A stretch of 64,000 nucleotides of DNA. It comes from Pseudoduganella danionis (lineage in GTDB: Bacteria > Pseudomonadota > Gammaproteobacteria > Burkholderiales > Burkholderiaceae_D). Positions within the stretch are counted from its first letter, which is position 1. The number at the start of each line of letters is the position of its first letter. The stretch lies in NCBI RefSeq assembly GCF_009720775.1, contig NZ_WNKW01000004.1:186001-250000 (forward strand), given 5' to 3'. Both the position numbers and the translations under genes were made by a program. Under the pieces are notes generated by a model. The model did not search any database and had not been told where the DNA came from. It saw nothing but the letters and a program-made list of their open reading frames with translations. This document shows, one piece after another, positions 33,303-41,919 of this stretch.

Positions 33303-34728
33303 TGACGAGGTAATCATCGAGGCCGTAGTGCGAACCTTCGCGACCCAGCCCTGATTGCTTGACGCCGCCGAAGGGCGCTATCTCGTTCGAGATCAGCCCC
33401 GTGTTGACGCCCACCATGCCGCTCTCCAGCCCTTCCGCCACACGCCAGATGCGGCCGATATCGCGCGAATAGAAATAGCTGGCCAGCCCGAATTCAGTGG
33501 CGTTGGCCAGCGCCAGCGCTTCCTCATCCGTATGGAAGCGGAACAACGGCGCCAGCGGGCCAAAGGTTTCCTCCGTCGCCACCAGCATGGAGTTATCCAC
33601 ATCGGCAATCACGGTCGGCTCGAAGAAGCCGTGACCGAGCGCGTGGCGCTGGCCGCCCAGCAGCACGCGGCCACCTTTGGCCGTGGCATCGGCTACATGC
33701 TGCTCCACTTTCTGCACGGCCTTCTCGTTGATCAGCGGCCCTTGCGTGACGCCGTCTTCCACGCCATTGCCCACTTTGAGCTTGCCGACGGCCGCCACCA
33801 GCTTGTCGGCAAACTGCTGGTACACGCCATCCTGCACATAGATGCGGTTGGCGCACACACAGGTCTGGCCCGCGTTGCGGTACTTGGAAGCCAGCGCGCC
33901 CTCGACGGCCGCATCGAGATCGGCATCGTCGAATACGATGAAGGGCGCATTGCCGCCCAGTTCCAGCGACAGCTTCTTGATGGTGGGCGCGCTCTGCGCC
34001 ATCAGCAAGCGGCCTACGGCGGTGGAACCGGTAAAGGTCAGCTTGCGCACGATAGGGCTGGCACTGAGTTCGCCGCCTATGGCCAACGGGTCGCCCGTCA
34101 CCACGCTGAACACGCCGGCCGGCACACCGGCGCGCTCGGCCAGTTCGGCCAGCGCCAGCGCGCAGAACGGCGTGGCTTCGGCCGGCTTCAGCACCATGGT
34201 GCAGCCAGCGGCCAGTGCCGGGCCAACTTTGCGGGTAATCATCGCGATGGGGAAGTTCCACGGCGTGATGGCCGCGCACACGCCTATCGGCTCCTTGGTC
34301 ACCAGCAGGCGCCGGTCCGGCCATGGCGATGCCAGTGTTTCGCCTGCGATGCGTTTGGCTTCCTCGGCAAACCATTCGATAAACGAGGCGCCATACGCCA
34401 CTTCGCCGCGTGCTTCGGCCAGCGGCTTGCCCTGCTCGGCCGTCATCAGTTGCGCCAGATCTTCGGCATTGGCCAGTATCAGATCATTCCAGCGGCGCAG
34501 GATGGCCGCGCGCTCCTTGGCAGTTTTCTTGCGCCATGCGGGCCATGCGGCTTGGGCGGCAGCGATCGCGCTGCGGGTTTCGGCAGCGCCCATCAGCGGC
34601 ACGCTGCCCAGTTGTGCGCCCGTGGCGGGATTGTGCACGGCCAGCGTGGCGCCATTGTCGGCATCGCACCATGCGCCATTCACATAGGCCTGCTGGCGCA
34701 GCAGGCTGGTATCTTTGAGTTGCAGCAT
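33274..34728 (-). CDS. gabD: NAD(P)-dependent succinate-semialdehyde dehydrogenase
   Basis: 484 aa aldehyde dehydrogenase, equal in length to E. coli GabD. Catalytic Glu is in 'LELGGNAPFIVFDDAD' and catalytic Cys in 'NAGQTCVCANRI'; 'TPWNFPIAMITRKVGPAL' and 'GVNTGLISNEIAPFGGVKQSG' are characteristic of succinate- and glutarate-semialdehyde dehydrogenases. It converts succinate semialdehyde to succinate in GABA breakdown. The ATG at 34728 has GGAGAAG upstream; another at 34743 is less well placed. The 3' end overlaps convergent PHA depolymerase. No gabT is nearby. Confidence 0.92.
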   Translation of the reverse strand: MLQLKDTSLLRQQAYVNGAWCDADNGATLAVHNPATGAQLGSVPLMGAAETRSAIAAAQAAWPAWRKKTAKERAAILRRWNDLILANAEDLAQLMTAEQGKPLAEARGEVAYGASFIEWFAEEAKRIAGETLASPWPDRRLLVTKEPIGVCAAITPWNFPIAMITRKVGPALAAGCTMVLKPAEATPFCALALAELAERAGVPAGVFSVVTGDPLAIGGELSASPIVRKLTFTGSTAVGRLLMAQSAPTIKKLSLELGGNAPFIVFDDADLDAAVEGALASKYRNAGQTCVCANRIYVQDGVYQQFADKLVAAVGKLKVGNGVEDGVTQGPLINEKAVQKVEQHVADATAKGGRVLLGGQRHALGHGFFEPTVIADVDNSMLVATEETFGPLAPLFRFHTDEEALALANATEFGLASYFYSRDIGRIWRVAEGLESGMVGVNTGLISNEIAPFGGVKQSGLGREGSHYGLDDYLVIKYICLGGI

Positions 34729-34777
34729 AGCTTCTCCTGTCAAAGAACTACTATGCCACAGACTGCGGCGCGCTGTT

Positions 34778-35620
34778 TTACTCCACCGTGAAGGAGGACA
34801 GGTCCGGATGGGGCGGCGGATAGTGCAGGTCCATATGCTCCAGCGTTTCCAGCAGCAGGCTGGCGATCACCAGATTGCGGTGGGTCTTGGAGTTAGCCGG
34901 CACCACATACCATGGCGCATGGGGCAGATTGGTTTCGCGGATCGCGTCTTCGTAAGCGCGCTGATAGGCTGCCCATTTTTTACGCTGCTCGATATCGGCC
35001 GGATTGAATTTCCACTGCTTGTCCGGATCATCGAGCCGCTCCTGCAGGCGCTGGCGCTGTTCCTCTTTCGAGATATGCAGGAAGACCTTGACGATCACCG
35101 TCCCCGTCTCGGCCAGCATGCGTTCAAAATCGCGGATCTGGGCATAGCGGCGCTGGCATTCTTCCATCTCTATCATGCCCTGCACGCGGGTAATCAGCAC
35201 GTCTTCGTAATGGCTGCGGTTGAAAATGGCGATCTCGCCTTTCACCGGCACCTGCTGGTGCACGCGCCACAGATAATCGTGCGCCAGTTCGTTATCGGTG
35301 GGCGACTTGAAGGCCACCGCGCGCACGCCCATAGGATTGACGCGGCTGAACATGGCGCGCACCGTGCCATCCTTGCCGGCCGTATCCATGCCCTGCAACA
35401 CCAGCAGCACTTTCTTGTTGTGCTGGGCGTAGAGCTTGTCCTGCAAGGCCGAAATGCGGTCTATCAGCTCGCCCGTGCGCTTGATGTCGAGCGCCTTGGC
35501 TTTGGCCTTGGTCAGCTCGGGATTGGCCGTGCGGCTGGAAAATACCGCCTTGCCTGCGTCAGCTTCACGCAGTTTCAGGCGGGACGAGGCGCGAAAGCGC
35601 TGGCGGGCATTATGGGTCAT
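34778..35620 (-). CDS. Polyphosphate kinase 2 family protein
   Basis: 280 aa. The PPK2 core has Walker A 'LQGMDTAGKDGTVRAM' (residues about 72-87) and Walker B 'IAIFNRSHYEDVLITRV'. These enzymes move phosphate between polyphosphate and nucleotides (AMP, ADP or GDP depending on class). The chosen ATG at 35620 overlaps the stop of the FAD oxidoreductase gene in ATGA (35617-35620), so it is the last gene of a three-gene operon with a spermidine-synthase-like protein. Class and direction are not determinable here. Confidence 0.9.
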   Translation of the reverse strand: MTHNARQRFRASSRLKLREADAGKAVFSSRTANPELTKAKAKALDIKRTGELIDRISALQDKLYAQHNKKVLLVLQGMDTAGKDGTVRAMFSRVNPMGVRAVAFKSPTDNELAHDYLWRVHQQVPVKGEIAIFNRSHYEDVLITRVQGMIEMEECQRRYAQIRDFERMLAETGTVIVKVFLHISKEEQRQRLQERLDDPDKQWKFNPADIEQRKKWAAYQRAYEDAIRETNLPHAPWYVVPANSKTHRNLVIASLLLETLEHMDLHYPPPHPDLSSFTVE

Positions 35621-37242
35621 GCAGCTAGCATACCACTGGCAGCGAGCTGTGCCGCACGGCAGCCCCACCATGCCGCTTCCTCGAACACGGAAAAGCCCGA
35701 CAGATCGGCATGGGCGAACAGAATACGGCCCTCGTGCTCGCGCAGCGCACGCACGCCAGCATTGCTGCGGAAATGCGGCAACGGCGCCGCCATGGCGTGG
35801 CCGCGCAGAGTGATATCGACGCGCTCCACACAGGATACGAACTCGCTGCCGTAGGCCGTATGCAGATCGGCGCTGGCCAGCGCCAACAGTTCATCGGGCC
35901 TGGCCGCCAGCAGCCATTTGCGCGCGCTGACAGGGTCGCGGTCGGACAGCGCCACATAGGCGCTGAACACGGTCTTTTCCGGTGGCCGCACGCGGATATC
36001 CTGATGGGTGGACACCACATAGCCGAGGCCCGGTTCGCTGTACACCACGTTATCCCAGCACAGCGGCTGGTCCGGCAGTTCGTGCGGGAAGCGCTTGAGC
36101 AGGAAGTTCGCCACCAGCCACGGCGCATACGCAGGGCTATGTTTGACCGGATCGAAACCGTAGGCGGCGATATTCTCCACCACGCGCGCCGCCACGTACA
36201 GCGGCATGGCGCAGATGGCTTTGCGTGCCCGCACCAGATAGCTGTGCGGCTGGCCATCCTTGAGCGTAAAGCACAGCGCTTCGATGCCCGTCGCCGTTTC
36301 CTTCAGCGACAGCACAGTGCCGCCGCGGCGCTGTATGCCGGATGCCCGTTCGAGTCCGCTGGCCAGCGGCTGCAGACCGCCCGGCCACGTCAGCCACGCA
36401 CCATTGCCCGCATTGGCTGCCTGCCCCCAGCGGCTGCAGTAGTAGTGCAGCCCGGCCCATGCCGACACCTGATCGTAACGCGTGCCGTAATCATCGCGGC
36501 AGCAGTAGTTGAGATACCAGTGCAGCGTGGGCGCCGTGTAGCCGTTCTGGGTCAGCCAGTCTTTCAGGGTGATCTGATCCAGCGCCTGCCACTGCGGGTC
36601 TTCTGACGACAGCACAGTGGGAAATACGAACACACGGCGGCCATCGCTGCCACGGGTCTGGCGCAGGCGCGCCACCTCGGCGAAAAAGCGCATGTGCTGC
36701 TCGCGTTCCCATTGCGGCACGCCTTCGGTAGGAATAAAGCCTTCCTGCCAATGGCCGTCTTTGAGCAAGCGTTCTTCCGGCGCATGCAGGATGTAGCGCT
36801 CATCGTAGGTGGGCTGCTCGGCATAGGCATCCTTCTGGATGATGCCCAGATCGGCCAGTATCTCGCGCACATGCACAGATTCGGGCGACGGCAGCGGCAG
36901 ATAGTGGGCGCCAGTGGGATAGGCATATTCGCCGAACGCGCCGCCGGCCGCATTGCCATATGGTTGCGGGCCATCGATCATCAGCATGTCGCGCACACCG
37001 AGCTTGTTGAGCTTCCACGCCGCTGTCAGTCCGGCCACGCCGGAGCCGAGGATGGCCACGCCCGTCTCTATCACTTCGGATGGCGGCGGCACGGCGCGGT
37101 GGTCGCGCAGATAATGGCCTTCGTCACGCCCCGGATAGTGCACGGTAGGCGTAACTTCGCGCCAGCGCAGAAAACCAGCCACGCTGCCTGCGGCCAGCGC
37201 ACCGGAGGCGCCAGCCCACAGCAGAAACGAACGGCGCAGCAT
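35617..37242 (-). CDS. Tat-type FAD-dependent amine-oxidase-like protein
   Basis: 541 aa. The N-terminus 'MLRRSFLLWAGASGALAAG' is a twin-arginine signal with RRxFL, implying export of a folded flavoprotein. The FAD-binding Rossmann motif 'VAILGSGVAGLTAAWKL' is at about residues 66-82, and the C-terminal end 'RILFAHADLSGFSVFEEA' contacts FAD. The fold is that of flavin-containing amine oxidases, such as polyamine and protoporphyrinogen oxidases. Its ATG overlaps the spermidine-synthase stop (TGATG), and its stop overlaps PPK2. Together with that neighbour it suggests oxidation of an amine product at the membrane (inference). Confidence 0.85.
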   Translation of the reverse strand: MLRRSFLLWAGASGALAAGSVAGFLRWREVTPTVHYPGRDEGHYLRDHRAVPPPSEVIETGVAILGSGVAGLTAAWKLNKLGVRDMLMIDGPQPYGNAAGGAFGEYAYPTGAHYLPLPSPESVHVREILADLGIIQKDAYAEQPTYDERYILHAPEERLLKDGHWQEGFIPTEGVPQWEREQHMRFFAEVARLRQTRGSDGRRVFVFPTVLSSEDPQWQALDQITLKDWLTQNGYTAPTLHWYLNYCCRDDYGTRYDQVSAWAGLHYYCSRWGQAANAGNGAWLTWPGGLQPLASGLERASGIQRRGGTVLSLKETATGIEALCFTLKDGQPHSYLVRARKAICAMPLYVAARVVENIAAYGFDPVKHSPAYAPWLVANFLLKRFPHELPDQPLCWDNVVYSEPGLGYVVSTHQDIRVRPPEKTVFSAYVALSDRDPVSARKWLLAARPDELLALASADLHTAYGSEFVSCVERVDITLRGHAMAAPLPHFRSNAGVRALREHEGRILFAHADLSGFSVFEEAAWWGCRAAQLAASGMLAA

Positions 37243-38753
37243 CAGCGTATCACCCTGCGCCAGTCCTGCTCGAATTCATGCACGAGAGACTGGGTGTTCA
37301 GGCGATTCGGTGCCATCGGCAGGCGCTGCATATCAGGCGGGAAGCTGAACATTTCGCGCGTGGTATCGGCATTCAGGTAGCGCATCGGCAGGCGGTAGCT
37401 GGTGGGCGCCTTGTATTCCGCCTGCGGCGTGGCGAGGATGAAGCCCCATTCGCCGAACGAGGGTACATAAGCGTGGTAAGGGTAGGTTTTTAGCCCCACT
37501 TCGCGCAAGGTGGCATCGATGGTCCAGTAGGCATGCGGCGCAAAGAACGGCGAAGTCGATTGCACCACCATCAGGCCATTGGCCGCCAGATGCTTTTTCA
37601 CCATGCCGTAGAACGGCACGGAATACAGCTTGCCCAGTGCGAAGCTGGACGGATCGGGGAAATCGACGATCACGGCATCAAACATATCATCGTGCTGTTC
37701 CAGCCAGATCGCCGCATCGGCATTAATCACCCGCACGCGCTTGTCGCTGAACGAGCCGTGATTGAGCTTGACCAGTTCTTCGCGCTTGCTGAAAGCGCCC
37801 GTCATGGCCGGATCGAGATCGACCAGCGTCACGTGCTCGATCTGTGGATAACGCAGGATTTCGCGCAACGCGAGGCCGTCGCCGCCACCCAGCACCAGCA
37901 CCCGTTTGGCCCATGGCAGCGGCTGCAGTACCGGATGCACCAGCGCTTCGTGATAGCGGTATTCGTCGCGCGAGGAAAACTGCAGATTGCCGTTGATGTA
38001 CAGGCGCAGATCATCCTTCCAGTGCGTAATCACCAGCCGCTGGTAAGGCGTGGTGGTGGCAAACACGATTTCATCGCCGAACAGGCCATGCTCGCCCCAA
38101 TAGGTCAGCTTGTCGGCAAAGGCAAAGCCGAACACCAGCACGCACAGCACGCTGGCTGCGCGCAGCATACGCCCTGCCACATTCTGCAGCTCTGTGCGGA
38201 ACACGGTAATTGTCCACAGGGCCACGCCCACATTGAGCATGCCGAACAAAAAACCCGTACGTACCAGCCCCAGATACGGCGCCAGCACCAGCGGGAACAG
38301 CAGCGACACGGCCAGCGCACCCAGATAATCGAAAGTCAGCACACGGCTAACCAGTTCATTGAACGCGGTCTGGCGCGCATTCAGCGCACGCATCACCAGC
38401 GGCACTTCCATGCCGACGAAGGCACCGACCAGAAACACCATCACATACAGCAGCGTGCGGAACGGCGCGGCCATCCACGAAAAAGTCAGGAACAGCAGCG
38501 CCGCCGACAAGCCACCGACCAGCCCCACCGCCAGTTCGATATCGACGAAACGGGCCAGCACATCTTCATCGCGCACATATTTGGACAAGTGGGCGCCCAC
38601 GCCCATAGCAAACAGATAGCAACCGATGATGGTGGAGAACTGCAGGATAGAATCGCCCAGCAGATAACTCGACAGCGCACCGGCGATCAGTTCATAGGCC
38701 AGCCCGCAGGAAGCCACTACGAAGACGGACAGGATCAGAATCTTTTTGTTCAT
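37242..38753 (-). CDS. Membrane-embedded spermidine-synthase-like aminopropyltransferase
   Basis: 503 aa. The N-terminal half (residues 1-210) has about seven hydrophobic helices; the C-terminal half is a polyamine synthase domain with 'VLVLGGGDGLALREILR' (GGGDG near 289-293), 'TLVDLDPAM' and 'DAVIVDFPDPSS'. Soluble spermidine synthases lack the membrane part. The domain should use decarboxylated S-adenosylmethionine, for which speD is encoded in the divergent operon. The start 'MNKKILILSVFV' at 38753 excludes a short non-conserved extension to 38786. It heads the operon that continues with the FAD enzyme and PPK2. Confidence 0.88.
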   Translation of the reverse strand: MNKKILILSVFVVASCGLAYELIAGALSSYLLGDSILQFSTIIGCYLFAMGVGAHLSKYVRDEDVLARFVDIELAVGLVGGLSAALLFLTFSWMAAPFRTLLYVMVFLVGAFVGMEVPLVMRALNARQTAFNELVSRVLTFDYLGALAVSLLFPLVLAPYLGLVRTGFLFGMLNVGVALWTITVFRTELQNVAGRMLRAASVLCVLVFGFAFADKLTYWGEHGLFGDEIVFATTTPYQRLVITHWKDDLRLYINGNLQFSSRDEYRYHEALVHPVLQPLPWAKRVLVLGGGDGLALREILRYPQIEHVTLVDLDPAMTGAFSKREELVKLNHGSFSDKRVRVINADAAIWLEQHDDMFDAVIVDFPDPSSFALGKLYSVPFYGMVKKHLAANGLMVVQSTSPFFAPHAYWTIDATLREVGLKTYPYHAYVPSFGEWGFILATPQAEYKAPTSYRLPMRYLNADTTREMFSFPPDMQRLPMAPNRLNTQSLVHEFEQDWRRVIR

Positions 38754-38804
38754 TCGTCGATTTTGCACTATTATCAAGTCAACCACTTTAACTGAAGGTG
38801 TGCC
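38754..38804. promoter_or_regulatory. Divergent promoter region of the polyamine-membrane cluster
   Basis: 51 bp separate the ATG of the spermidine-synthase-like gene from the GTG of the DUF350 gene. Both operons must be controlled from this short AT-richer spacer or from within the first genes, so shared regulation is likely. No clear operator palindrome is seen. Confidence 0.45.
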
Positions 38805-39191
38805 GTGCCCGCCATCCTAAATTATCTGATCCACCTGTTACTGGCCGCCGTGCTACTGGCGGTGTTCTTCAAAGCCTACACTTCCTGGACTCCGTTTAAC
38901 GAAGTACTGCTGATCCGCCAGGGTAATCTGGCAGCAGCGCTGTCGCTGGGCGGCGCGCTAATCGGCTTTTCCATCACCATCGGTTCGGCCCTCGTGCACA
39001 CGGCCGACTACCGCGAATTCGTCATGTGGGCCGCCGGTGCCATGGTGGTCCAGATGCTGGCCTATGCCGTCACCACACGGCTGCTGAACATGGCCAAAGA
39101 CCAGATCGAGGGCAACAACGCAGCCTTTGGCGGCCTGCTGGGCGCCATTTCCATATCCATCGGCGTCATCAACGGCGCCTGCATTTCCTAA
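38805..39191 (+). CDS. DUF350 family membrane protein
   Basis: 128 aa with four hydrophobic helices. The DUF350 (YjfL-type) repeats are visible: 'LIRQGNLAAALSLGGALIGFSI' and 'IEGNNAAFGGLLGAISISIGVI'. The start codon is GTG at 38805. The family is found with PspA/YjfJ-type and polyamine genes in other bacteria (recalled from comparative genomics, not checked). It is the first gene of the plus-strand arm and is followed after 16 bp by the SPFH gene. The function is unknown; a channel or membrane scaffold is possible. Confidence 0.87.
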   Translation: MPAILNYLIHLLLAAVLLAVFFKAYTSWTPFNEVLLIRQGNLAAALSLGGALIGFSITIGSALVHTADYREFVMWAAGAMVVQMLAYAVTTRLLNMAKDQIEGNNAAFGGLLGAISISIGVINGACIS

Positions 39192-39207
39192 CAACGCGAG
39201 GACCATT

Positions 39208-40245
39208 ATGGGCATCGGTAGCTTTATCAAGAAGCAGTTTATCGACGTAATTCAGTGGAACGAAAGTGCCGACGGCGTACTGGCGTGGCGCTTCCCCATG
39301 CAGGATCAGGAAATCCAGAATGGCGGCGTGCTGATCGTGCGCGAATCGCAGATGGCCGTCTTCGTCAACGAAGGCCAGATCGCCGACGTGTTCGGCCCCG
39401 GCACCCACAAGCTGAGCACCCAGACCCTGCCCCTGCTGACCAACCTGATGAACTGGGACAAGCTGTTCGAATCACCGTTCAAATCGGATGTGTACTTCTT
39501 CAGCACGCGCGTGCAGACGGCGCGCAAATGGGGCACGCCGCAACCGATCACCATCCGCGACAAGGATTTCGACATGGTGCGCGTACGCGCGTTTGGCATG
39601 TATTCCTATCGCGTGACGGACCCGCGTCTGTTCTTCAAGGAGATCAGCGGCACGCGCGAGCTGTACACGCGCGACGAGGTGGAAGAACAGCTGCGCGGCA
39701 TCCTGATGGCCAGCATGGCCGGTTCGCTGGGCAGCTCGCAAGTGCCCTTCCTCGACATGGCCGCCAACCAGATGCTGATGGCGCAGCAGATCAAGGGCGA
39801 TCTGGGCACGGCCTTCGCGCGCTACGGCATCGGCCTCGATGAATTCAACGTGGCCAGCGTCAGCCTGCCGGAAGAACTGCAGTCGGCACTGGACGAACGG
39901 ATTTCGGCCGGTATGAAAGGCGGCATGAGTGCCGACAAGATGACCGGCTATACCCGCTACCAGACCGCCAACGCGATTCCGCTGGCCGCCCAGAACGAAG
40001 GCGGCGTGGCTGGTCTGGGCATGGGCCTCGGTGCCGGCGTCTCGCTCGGTCAGGTGATGGGTCAGGCGCTGGGTGGCGCGATCGCGCCCGCAGCAGCAGC
40101 GAGTACGGCACCTGCCACTGCAGCGGCCGAAGACAGCATCGAAGCGCGGCTGGAAAAACTCAAAGGCCTGCTCGACAAAGGCCTGATTTCGGCGACCGAC
40201 TACGACAGCAGCAAAGCCGAACTGCTGAAAAAACTCATAGGTTAA
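39208..40245 (+). CDS. SPFH domain / virion-core-like protein with C-terminal SHOCT
   Basis: 345 aa. The N-terminal part ('FIDVIQWNESADGVLAWRFP', 'LIVRESQMAVFVNEGQ') and 'TIRDKDFDMVRVRAFGMYSY' match the YdjI-like branch of SPFH (band-7) proteins. A Gly/Ala-rich linker (about 255-305) precedes a SHOCT motif at the C-terminus (last about 35 residues, 'RLEKLKGLLDKGLISATDYD'). It is expected to oligomerise at the membrane. The ATG at 39208 is preceded by CGAGGA. It lies 16 bp after DUF350 and 19 bp before the DUF4178 gene. Confidence 0.88.
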   Translation: MGIGSFIKKQFIDVIQWNESADGVLAWRFPMQDQEIQNGGVLIVRESQMAVFVNEGQIADVFGPGTHKLSTQTLPLLTNLMNWDKLFESPFKSDVYFFSTRVQTARKWGTPQPITIRDKDFDMVRVRAFGMYSYRVTDPRLFFKEISGTRELYTRDEVEEQLRGILMASMAGSLGSSQVPFLDMAANQMLMAQQIKGDLGTAFARYGIGLDEFNVASVSLPEELQSALDERISAGMKGGMSADKMTGYTRYQTANAIPLAAQNEGGVAGLGMGLGAGVSLGQVMGQALGGAIAPAAAASTAPATAAAEDSIEARLEKLKGLLDKGLISATDYDSSKAELLKKLIG

Positions 40246-40264
40246 GCGGGGCGCCAGCAACTAC

Positions 40265-41743
40265 ATGCAAACCGTTTCCTGTCCTAGCTGCGGTGCGGAA
40301 GTCCATTTCCGCTCGCATGCTTCGGTCATGGCTGTCTGCGAATACTGCAGCACCAGCGTACTGAAAGATGCCGATGCCGTACGCGATCTCGGCAAGATGT
40401 CGTCCGTACTGGAGGACTACTCGCCTATCCAGATCGGTACCAGCGGCGTGCTGGGCCAGCGCCCGTTCACGGTCGTGGGACGGCTGCAGCTACGCTACGA
40501 TGCGGGGCTGTGGAACGAGTGGTATCTGCTGTTCGATGATGGTGCCACGTCATGGCTGGGCGATTCGTCCGGCCTGTACACCATCACCGCCGAGTACCGT
40601 GGCACGGCGGCCTTGCCGCCGTTCGACGCACTGCATCCGGGCTATACCTACGATCTGAATGGCGCGCCCTACACGGCGGCCGAAATCCGCGTGGCCGACT
40701 GCGTGGGTGGTCAGGGCGAGCTGCCGTTCAAGGTAGGCGATGGCTATCAGGCACGCGTGGCCGACTTCCGCCGCGGCAGCGAATTCATCACGCTCGATTA
40801 CTCGGATGGTCCGCAGCCCGTAATCTACACGGGGCTGGCCGTCACGCTCGACAGCCTGCAATGCCAGCTACTGCGTGACGACGAGGCGATCCAGTGCGCA
40901 GCGGGACGTTATCGGGGCAAACTCAGTGCGCTCGACTGCCCTGCCTGCGGCACGCAGATCAAATACCTGCCCGGCGTGACCACCACGCTGGTGTGCCAGT
41001 CCTGCCACAGCCAGATCGATGCGGCCAGCCCCAAAGCGGCCGTGCTGGCGGCCGGCGAGCAGCTGGCCAGCGTACCGATGAGCATAGAACTGGGTGCCAC
41101 GGCACGCATCAACAATCAGGATTTCACCATCATCGGCATGATGCGCCGCGCCGATGATGAAGGCACGCAGTGGAACGAGTATCTGCTGTACGGCACGCGC
41201 GCCGGTTTCTCGTGGCTGGTCGAAACGGATGAAGGCTGGTCCGGCGCCAATGTGCTGTCCGAATGGCCACTCAGCTACCAGCCCGGTGCACCGGGCGTGG
41301 TGGTGGAGCGCACCCAGTACAGCAAGCTGTATGACTACGGCTCGGTGGTCACTTTTGCCGCCGGCGCCTTCAACTGGCGCGTGGCCGTCGGCGACCGTAC
41401 CCAGGTATCGGAATACAGCGCCGGCCAGCTCAGACTGGCCAGCGAAACCACCGCGCAGGAAATGACGTGGTCACGCTCAGCCCCGGTTGCGACCGACCAG
41501 CTGGCGGCCTGGTTTGGCAGCCAGTTCAAAGGCGCACCTCGCCGCGGAACAGCGACAGCGGCGGGCAGCGGGCGCGATGCGCGCTATCACCGCAGGCTGG
41601 CCCAGCGCGTCATCTGGGTGATGCTGGCTTTTAATGCGATCCCCTTGCTGATCAATTTTTCTTCCACCTGGTTCCTCAGCCTGATAGGCGCGGCGGCAAT
41701 CTACCTACCTGCCTGGTTCCTCGATAACGGGGAGTCGTCATGA
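40265..41743 (+). CDS. Double zinc-ribbon / DUF4178 membrane protein
   Basis: 492 aa built of two similar halves. Each has a zinc ribbon (Cys6/Cys9/Cys25/Cys28 and Cys225/Cys228/Cys244/Cys247) followed by a DUF4178 beta-domain; compare 'LWNEWYLLFDDGATSWLGD' (about 82-100) with 'QWNEYLLYGTRAGFSWLVE' (about 302-320). Two hydrophobic helices at the C-terminus (about 445-485) anchor it in the membrane. The stop overlaps the next small gene in ATGA. The role is unknown; the tandem arrangement suggests an internal duplication. Confidence 0.87.
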   Translation: MQTVSCPSCGAEVHFRSHASVMAVCEYCSTSVLKDADAVRDLGKMSSVLEDYSPIQIGTSGVLGQRPFTVVGRLQLRYDAGLWNEWYLLFDDGATSWLGDSSGLYTITAEYRGTAALPPFDALHPGYTYDLNGAPYTAAEIRVADCVGGQGELPFKVGDGYQARVADFRRGSEFITLDYSDGPQPVIYTGLAVTLDSLQCQLLRDDEAIQCAAGRYRGKLSALDCPACGTQIKYLPGVTTTLVCQSCHSQIDAASPKAAVLAAGEQLASVPMSIELGATARINNQDFTIIGMMRRADDEGTQWNEYLLYGTRAGFSWLVETDEGWSGANVLSEWPLSYQPGAPGVVVERTQYSKLYDYGSVVTFAAGAFNWRVAVGDRTQVSEYSAGQLRLASETTAQEMTWSRSAPVATDQLAAWFGSQFKGAPRRGTATAAGSGRDARYHRRLAQRVIWVMLAFNAIPLLINFSSTWFLSLIGAAAIYLPAWFLDNGESS

Positions 41744-41919
41744 GCAAATATCTGCTGTACGCCATCGTGGTGGCGTTCGTGACATCGGCCAGCAGCTGGA
41801 TCAGTTTTGGCAGCGGCAGCAGTGCCAGCCATGGCTATCGCGGTAGCACCTGGAGTTCGCACACGGGCGGCGGGGGCGGCAGCTATGGCGGCGGCTCCGG
41901 CGGAGGCGGCCACAAATGA
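41740..41919 (+). CDS. Small Gly/Ser-rich membrane peptide, 59 aa
   Basis: A 60-codon gene starting with ATG at 41740 (overlapping the DUF4178 stop) and ending with TGA at 41917-41919 (overlapping the speD ATG). The product has one N-terminal hydrophobic helix ('MSKYLLYAIVVAFVTS') and a tail rich in Gly, Ser and His with 'HTGGGGGSYGGG' and a C-terminal 'GGGGHK'. Four-base overlaps at both ends strongly support translation. No family was recognised; it may be a partner of the membrane complex encoded around it. Confidence 0.8.
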   Translation: MSKYLLYAIVVAFVTSASSWISFGSGSSASHGYRGSTWSSHTGGGGGSYGGGSGGGGHK

